This document shows, piece after piece, positions 13,866-13,956 of a DNA stretch of 13,956 bases. Position 1 is the first letter of the stretch. Every line of letters starts with the position of its first letter. Source of the DNA: Candidatus Sabulitectum sp. (GTDB lineage Bacteria > Fermentibacterota > Fermentibacteria > Fermentibacterales > JCC-6); NCBI GenBank assembly GCA_029934845.1, contig JAOZLN010000021.1:2072-16027 (forward strand). The letters are read 5' to 3'. Below the pieces are notes generated by a model. It worked only from the letters and a program-made list of their open reading frames with translations, was not told where the DNA came from and ran no database searches. The position numbers were made by a program, and so were the translations under genes.

Positions 13866-13893
13866 ATAATAAGAAACATTCAAGAATTGTCAA
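13866..13893 (-). promoter_or_regulatory. Sigma70-like promoter of the arsR-trx/grx-groES operon
   Basis: On the minus strand a perfect TTGACA (13893-13888), a 16-nt spacer and TATTAT (13871-13866, five of six). Predicted start near 13859, about 23 nt before ATG 13836. This is the best promoter match in the window. Confidence 0.7.
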
Positions 13894-13900
13894 TCTTCAA
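13879..13900. promoter_or_regulatory. Candidate ArsR-family operator
   Basis: TTCAAGAATTG, one T, then CAATCTTCAA: an imperfect inverted repeat (with one mismatch and one unpaired base) covering the -35 box of the arsR promoter. Position and dyad form suit autorepression by the adjacent regulator. A further TCAATTGA palindrome lies at 13849-13856. Confidence 0.4.
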
Positions 13901-13950
13901 TTATCTGACACAGCAACAGCGGCTCGGCCAGAGAACCTTCACCGAAATAC

Positions 13951-13956
13951 AGGAGA
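13951..13956 (+). promoter_or_regulatory. Possible ribosome binding site of a gene beginning beyond the window
   Basis: The window ends in AGGAGA on the plus strand. This could be the Shine-Dalgarno sequence of a gene diverging from arsR. The rest of 13837-13956 shows only the minus-strand promoter and dyad. Confidence 0.25.

Noticed and set aside
13837..13870. Plus-strand promoter using TTGACA (13837-13842) and TATAAT (13865-13870)
   Set aside because: The spacer is 22 nt, too long for sigma70; the same bases are better explained by the minus-strand promoter.
1..13956. CRISPR arrays, tRNA/rRNA genes, insertion sequences, phage or toxin-antitoxin genes
   Set aside because: No regularly spaced repeats, cloverleaf-like sequences, transposase motifs or short toxin-antitoxin-like pairs were recognised by eye on either strand.

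Overview
This window looks like chromosomal DNA from a Gram-negative-type bacterium. The evidence is a lipoprotein signal, other Sec-type signal peptides, clear GGAG-type ribosome binding sites, a glutaredoxin domain, and SAM-type BioA. The 6-bladed beta-propeller lipoprotein and the 'VHEWG' secreted proteins suggest a little-studied lineage near the FCB group or another candidate phylum. That placement is inference from memory of the families. I saw no rRNA, tRNA, CRISPR array, insertion sequence or phage gene.

Layout. (1) 8-1997, plus strand: bioD and bioA overlap by 20 nt and form the end of a biotin operon that begins left of the window. (2) 2018-3145, minus strand: a 6-bladed beta-propeller lipoprotein, convergent with bioA. 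(3) 3472-5853, plus strand: a tightly coupled three-gene cassette encoding an isochorismatase-fold cysteine hydrolase, a small thioredoxin-reductase-like flavoprotein and an RlmN/Cfr-like radical SAM enzyme. (4) 5898-8651, plus strand: three tandem paralogous secreted proteins of the VHEWG type, only 44 nt after the radical SAM gene, so 3472-8651 could be one six-gene transcript. (5) 12534-8638, minus strand: two paralogous adenosine-deaminase-family enzymes flanking an exported TPR protein. The last of these overlaps the end of the third VHEWG gene tail to tail by 14 nt. (6) 13836-12639, minus strand: an ArsR-type regulator, a thioredoxin-fold/glutaredoxin fusion and a divergent GroES, very tightly packed, with a good sigma70-like promoter upstream and a perfect 11-bp terminator-like hairpin downstream.

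How the genes work together. BioD and BioA perform consecutive biotin steps. The ArsR/redox/GroES unit looks like a thiol- or redox-responsive operon (inference). The part with the best claim to be undescribed biology is 3472-8651. Each of its three enzymes departs from its textbook relative. The RlmN-like protein keeps the SAM cluster and the C-terminal Cys but has Leu where RlmN has its second catalytic Cys. The TrxR-like protein lacks the usual CxxC but has a CGDC in its C-terminal FAD motif. These lie next to a triplicated family of exported proteins. What the cassette makes or modifies cannot be read from the sequence.
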